DNA from: Argyresthia goedartella | Taxonomy: Eukaryota > Arthropoda > Insecta > Lepidoptera > Argyresthiidae | Length of the DNA: 64,000 nt | NCBI GenBank assembly: GCA_949825045.1 | Contig: OX463836.1 | Span: 9,875,829 to 9,939,828 of the forward strand | Direction of reading: 5' to 3' | Shown here: piece by piece, positions 24,701-30,700 of the stretch | Position numbering within the stretch: the stretch's first letter is position 1 | Layout of the letters: each line of letters starts with the position of its first letter | The notes under the pieces: model-generated | What the model was told of the DNA's origin: nothing | Seen by the model: only the letters and a program-made list of their open reading frames with translations | Database searches by the model: none | Translations under genes and position numbers: made by a program

Positions 24701-27700
24701 CGAGGTCAGGAATGTGATCGACACAGACTTGAGCTACACAGGCATTAGTGCAGAAAAGATCTATCAGCGTTGCACTTGCGTCGGTGAAATGCGTTGGCTC
24801 CTCTACATAATTTGTCAATTTAGTATATTCGAGGAATTGCTGCAACTGATGTTTCATAGCATTCCCTGGGCCGTGTAAATCAATATTAAAGTCACCAGTT
24901 AATACAATGCGGTCAAACTTAGAGAATGTAACTATCGAGTCAGTCAGTGCGTCCAAAAAGTCATCTACAGCCATCCACTGAGGACGATAGGCAGTTCCTA
25001 CTATGATTTTTGTTGATTTAATATTCAAGGATAGCCACATTTGCTCAACTTTAGACTCGGATAATGGATGAGGGTAGATTTTTGCATTCATACCTAACTT
25101 GACATAAAAAACAATACCTCCACTGCGCGCGCGTCTGACCTCCATTGAGCGAGCAACATGACGCAGTCTGTATCCGGGCACCGTCGGCGCACGCCCCACT
25201 TCACCGTCCCTAAGCCAAGTTTCATTAATTGCTACAATATCGGATGATCTTTGCAACATAGCTACAGTGAGCTCATCATGCCCAGTATTCAGGGAGCCCG
25301 CGTTCCAGAGTGAAATTTTAATAAGTTTATTGCTAAGCTCTGTTGTAAAGAGGAGTGTGGACATAATGTGAATCGATATAGGTCGTCGGAAGATAGGTTG
25401 TTATACATAAAATAGTAAAGTCATAGTGCGTATACAAAGGATTACGGCAATAATAAGGATGAATGAAGTGTATCGGTTCGCTCCCAGAAACCAGTTTCAT
25501 GCGAGTCATTACCTCGTTCGCCGCCGCGTAAACACACAGCAGTACGTAAACGGCACGAGATGTGTAAAATTCCGTAATCACAAACCAAAATGACATATTT
25601 ATGTAAAATAGTACATTTCTCACGAGTTCGCCAAGGCTTATGTTTACGAGGTTCATAAAAAACCTTTTCGAACGAGTTAGGAATAGGTTTCCGCCTGAGA
25701 ACCCAAAATCAAGCGGCGAAGGCGCTATTTTTAGCTCAGAAGTCGGAAAACAATATTTTTGCACCCCTATTTCGAACTTCCAAAATATTTTGCCTGACCC
25801 AACCGAAATACAATCCGAACCGAATGACAGCTCTTGACGAGTGGCTATAGTGGACTGATTAGTGTTTACTAGGCTTATAATTTTCTTTTAATTACATGCA
25901 TGAATGAATTTAATACATTTACTCAAGGCAAATCAAAAACGAAAATTCGTCGGTCGATATTTGAAATTATTTGTTCTACTCGTCGACAGATGGCGTTACC
26001 TACTACTCCCACTTGTCGTGATTGGTCAGTTATTGGCGAGAGTAGCAATCCTTTTTACGTAGCTATAGTAAGTACGCGTTAGTGTTGCGACAGCGGTCAT
26101 TGACCCGACTGCTACTGCGAACCGAATCCTAAATAGTAACCACGGTAACGCTCGGTAACCAACGTAATCGCTGGGTCTGGAACTCAATAGAAAAAAGTCT
26201 AATTCTCATATTATCTACTTCGTATTAAACCAACATCGCTTAAAGACTTGGTAGCAAAAAGACTACTTTTTCAAAAGAGGTACAGCTAGATACAAAACTA
26301 CTTAAAACCCAATCATGAGCGTGCAGTGGTAAACTATAGTCGACGACAGCTATTGCAACTGTAATGGTTCTCAACTATTTCGAAGGTTTGTTCATGTGCT
26401 TGTGATGTCTTTTGTAACAGTAACAGAAATATTTATCAGAAATAACATACCTACATAAATTAGAGTTAACATTTCAGTTGTTTTGCAGGCATTTGTAGTC
26501 TTTAAAATTAAAATACGAATGTAATAATAATAATAATAATATCGTGGACACTATTGACACACATTGATCTAGCCCTAAACTAGGATTCCCTGTATCTTGG
26601 GTACTTGACAACGATACACATACTCATATAGATAAATATTATACTTAGATAGATAAACAACCATGACTTGGGTACAAACATCCGTTCTCGTCAAACAAGT
26701 ATTCGCCCCCACCGGGACTCGAACCCGGGACCCTTGGCTTCGTAGGCATGGTCACTGCCGACTCGGCCATTCGGGTCGTCAAATAATCATCACCTTTTCC
26801 CCGTAAGCGGCTTAGACACATACGTACATCAGCGAGGTTTGAAATGAAGTCGTGCGCATGCGCTGTGCGCGCCGCGTTTATGATCTGGTCTTCGGTGAAG
26901 TGCGACATACCGCGCGTGATGTTCTCGCGGATCGTGCCGCTGAACAGCACTGGCTCTTGTCCGACCACGCCTGGAAAGAAAGAATAATTTCAAGTTCAGG
27001 CGGTTGGTGATAACTTCGCGTTTTGTCCACTTCTGGATTGGACGACTTCTGGATTTGACTACTTCCGGATTGGAGACTACTTCTGGATTTGACTACCATG
27101 ATGTTACCTGATGAGTAAACGTAGGAGCAAATGTGCCTCTACCACCGCGTACATATGGGACGTTAATTTAAGGTAATTTTCACGTTATAGGTTTTGAATT
27201 GTATTACCATGGCATGATGTTCAAATTCGCGATGCCTCATAACGGGGTTGGGTCGTTAAGAAGCTAACGTGCTCCCCGGAACAGAACCCCGGTACCAGAC
27301 ACTAGGACTACACAACAGTACATATTTCTGTTAGACAATGGAGGCAAATAACACTCACTAGCAAGCTCGTATACTCACTGTAACAGCTGCAGGATGGTCG
27401 ACGTATCCCCTCAACACAAAATATCCCAGACCTACTAACCTATGTGGCTCCTAAAGTGGTGTAGATTCAGGTCAGCCAGCGGTCTTCCATCTACCACAAC
27501 TCGCCCGCTACCGGGCTCATACAGTCGCTGTAACAGCTGGAGAGTGGTCGACTTGCCGCACCCAGATGATCCGACTAGTGCGACAGTGGCGCCAGCGGGT
27601 ACGCGTAGGTTGAAGCCGCGAAGTACCTATAGATTATAATAATAATAATTATTATTATTTATTTATCTTAACGAGGTATTGCACTAGAATATGTTTGAGC

Positions 27701-30700
27701 TTAATTAAAATATGCAAAGCATTATTTGAACTATAGTAAAAACAGAAAACATCTGAACCTGAGCTAGGTAGTTAACCTGTATTTCAGGATTCAGCGCTCT
27801 TTCTTATAATTACAATATAAGTGCTATACATTACAAAAAATGAGGACCTGTTATTGATTAGACCAAGTACAGCTAAATCAGGTAAAATAAAATACAAAGG
27901 AGAGTAAAATTTACATAGGCTTGGTGAGTGTAAGAGAGACCTCTCTTTGAATATCGTGAGTGTGAATGAGTGTGTGTGAGAGGGTGTGTGGTGAGGAGTT
28001 TACAGGCACTTGATATGATAAAGAAGCATTACTATGTTTTACGGATCTGTATTTAGGAGGCAATGCTGATGTGTTTAATGCTCTTGTATTCCAGCAAGCC
28101 AACTCGGCTCTTTCAAATGTGAAGTCACTCGCTCATATTTGCGGGCACCCGGTGTGCAGCCGAGTGCCTAGTTTGCTATGTGGAGTAGCAACATTTGGAT
28201 TGAATTGATGTACCTACCAATATCTTTTAAAATTATAAAGCTACCACAGAGGACAGTCTTTATGACTTGCCTATATTTGTTTTGTTTTTCCATTTATTAC
28301 CTGTATCCTGTAGCTAAATTAACACAAGACCAATAGTAAGGTACCATATCCTAGTAAGATAATCCGTTTCTTGATAGGCTGACATAATAAACATGATGCT
28401 AACCTTGACATCTGGTCTTGCGGGATAGTTGAAGTAAATGTTCTCAAAGCCGATATCTCCGGTAAAAGACTTCGGCTTTTCTCCATCTTGAAAAATAACA
28501 AAAGGAAACATTATTAAAATACTCAACAAAGAGTAGATACATAAGTGATTTGTTTCAAAAAGATCAATGAAATGGTTAAAACTACACAATTATTTTGCTT
28601 CATATAGGACAAAAAGCGTCATAGCCACCAAAGCATTTACGCATCGAATAAGTAACTAAACGAATCTAACTGTAACTCACTTACGATACAATGAAATGCA
28701 GATGATTTCATCTGGAACCGATTGGATCATGTTTGTTTTGTTTGATATGAACTATCTGGACTCGATTACTTTTTCGATACATTAAATCGGGGCTGTGATA
28801 GTTAGGGTCACCCAGCGCACACGGGCCACATGCGACAGCCACAAAATACCGCCTCATATAATTTTCAATACATTTTAGATGGGGTTATTCCACTAATCGC
28901 CATTGAGAATCCTCGCCGCACACGATTGACGCCAGTAGTCGCCACACAAAACACCAATGCTCGCTTCCTGTGGCCGACATATCCCACTTAACGCCGCCAC
29001 CACAAAACGCTGGCAGATGCCACTCGTGGGATGAACACACGACTCTCTCTTCCTTCGCTTCAGTCAATCCGTTTGAACTTGTTTATAATACTGCAAACAA
29101 CGCGGCGACAAATTAGCGGCCACCGACCATTTGGCCCGACCACCATGTCCGCAGCGCGCTCCAGCTACTTTTTTGCCGCTGCTATATCCGATGGCGGCGT
29201 TTGTGGCTGTGGCTTGTGGCCCGTGTGCGGCGTAGCATCACTGTTTGGCTCATTTACCTTCCGACAACGCATCGATCGACGACTTGCGTTCAAGCAGCTG
29301 GTAGATGGCGCGAGCGGCGCCGCGCGCTCCCGAAAATATCTCGAGATGCGGGTTGCACATCGTTATGTTCTGTGCTGCCATGAACGTGCAGAATAGGATC
29401 TGGAATGAGAACAGGCTTTAGATGTGACGCGCGATTGCTGTGCAAAATAGTATCTGGAATAACAAAATGCCTGTCGTATTTATATCTCACGATTCATGTT
29501 TTGATATCAAATGCACGAAGCAATTTTTCTGTCAGAACTTTTAGAAAACCGATTTATAGGTCTATTAATACAAACTAGATAAAAGGCGACTCACGCATGT
29601 GCATGTCAAAGTTGACTCGAAATAAGTGCTGCCTCTCATTTCAGCTCTCTTCAATTCTATCTAATTTAAAGCATCTGATTCAATCGTCTCGTTCTTGTGC
29701 CAAATGAAGTAGCATTCGGAATTGGCTTTTTATGTTCTAAGCATTCTTAATTTGAGGGCTGAGACTAAACAAATGCATTTTTAGATACTTACAGTGACTA
29801 GGATCCCAGGATGGTATTCCTGCTGGTCAGCCGGCAGATGCATGTCGTCTGTGACTAGTTTTGCGCCGTACGCCAGTACTGGAGAAAATGAGTATTTAAA
29901 CATTTAGATACCTAGCTAAACGATACATTACATACAATAAATAAGTGGTAGTAGTACCCAATTTATCTTTAAGTTTAAAATACATTAGGTTGAAACTAAC
30001 TGAAGCCCGCGACTATCTCAATCTGTTTTACTAGTCCGTAATGAACATTTAATTCCAGAGACATATGTATAGATTAACTCCTCAAGTTTTTTGCAAGTTA
30101 TCATCTTTTCTGACTCCTCTCTCTTTTCAAAGCGTATATTAACCTTATATGGAGATTTATACTTCAATTTCTAGACGTTGTTGATATGTATGTGCCTTAA
30201 GGTAGAGTATAACAGAATGTGTAGTTGACAAATGCCTAATTCCACAAATGTATAATTTTTGAAATTCCTATTTGTCTAATTCTAGGAATGTAATCACATA
30301 TATAGTAAAATTATAATATTAACATATTCACCTATAGCATTCAACGCGTATGTGAGCAGCCATCCCGTGCCGGCGCCCGCGCCCGCCATCAGCCCGCGCT
30401 TGCGCATCGCCGCGCCTGCTGGCTTCAGCATGTTTGCATATCTGTTTGATATGCATATGTTTAAATAATTACCTGCAGTCTAAATCGATTTTATTATAAT
30501 ATGTAGATTCCCCAAAACATATATATAACTCATGTAGAAGATCCATATCATCCCATGATGGTAATCAAGTCAGCTACCCCGCTCACCTCTCCACCTCGAC
30601 GTCCTCCCCCGCGTAGGCCTTCACAGTGCGCACCCCGGAGAGCGCCTCCTGCACGCCGCGCCCCGCCACGCCATATGCCGCTGTCTCCTCAGCTGAGTAT

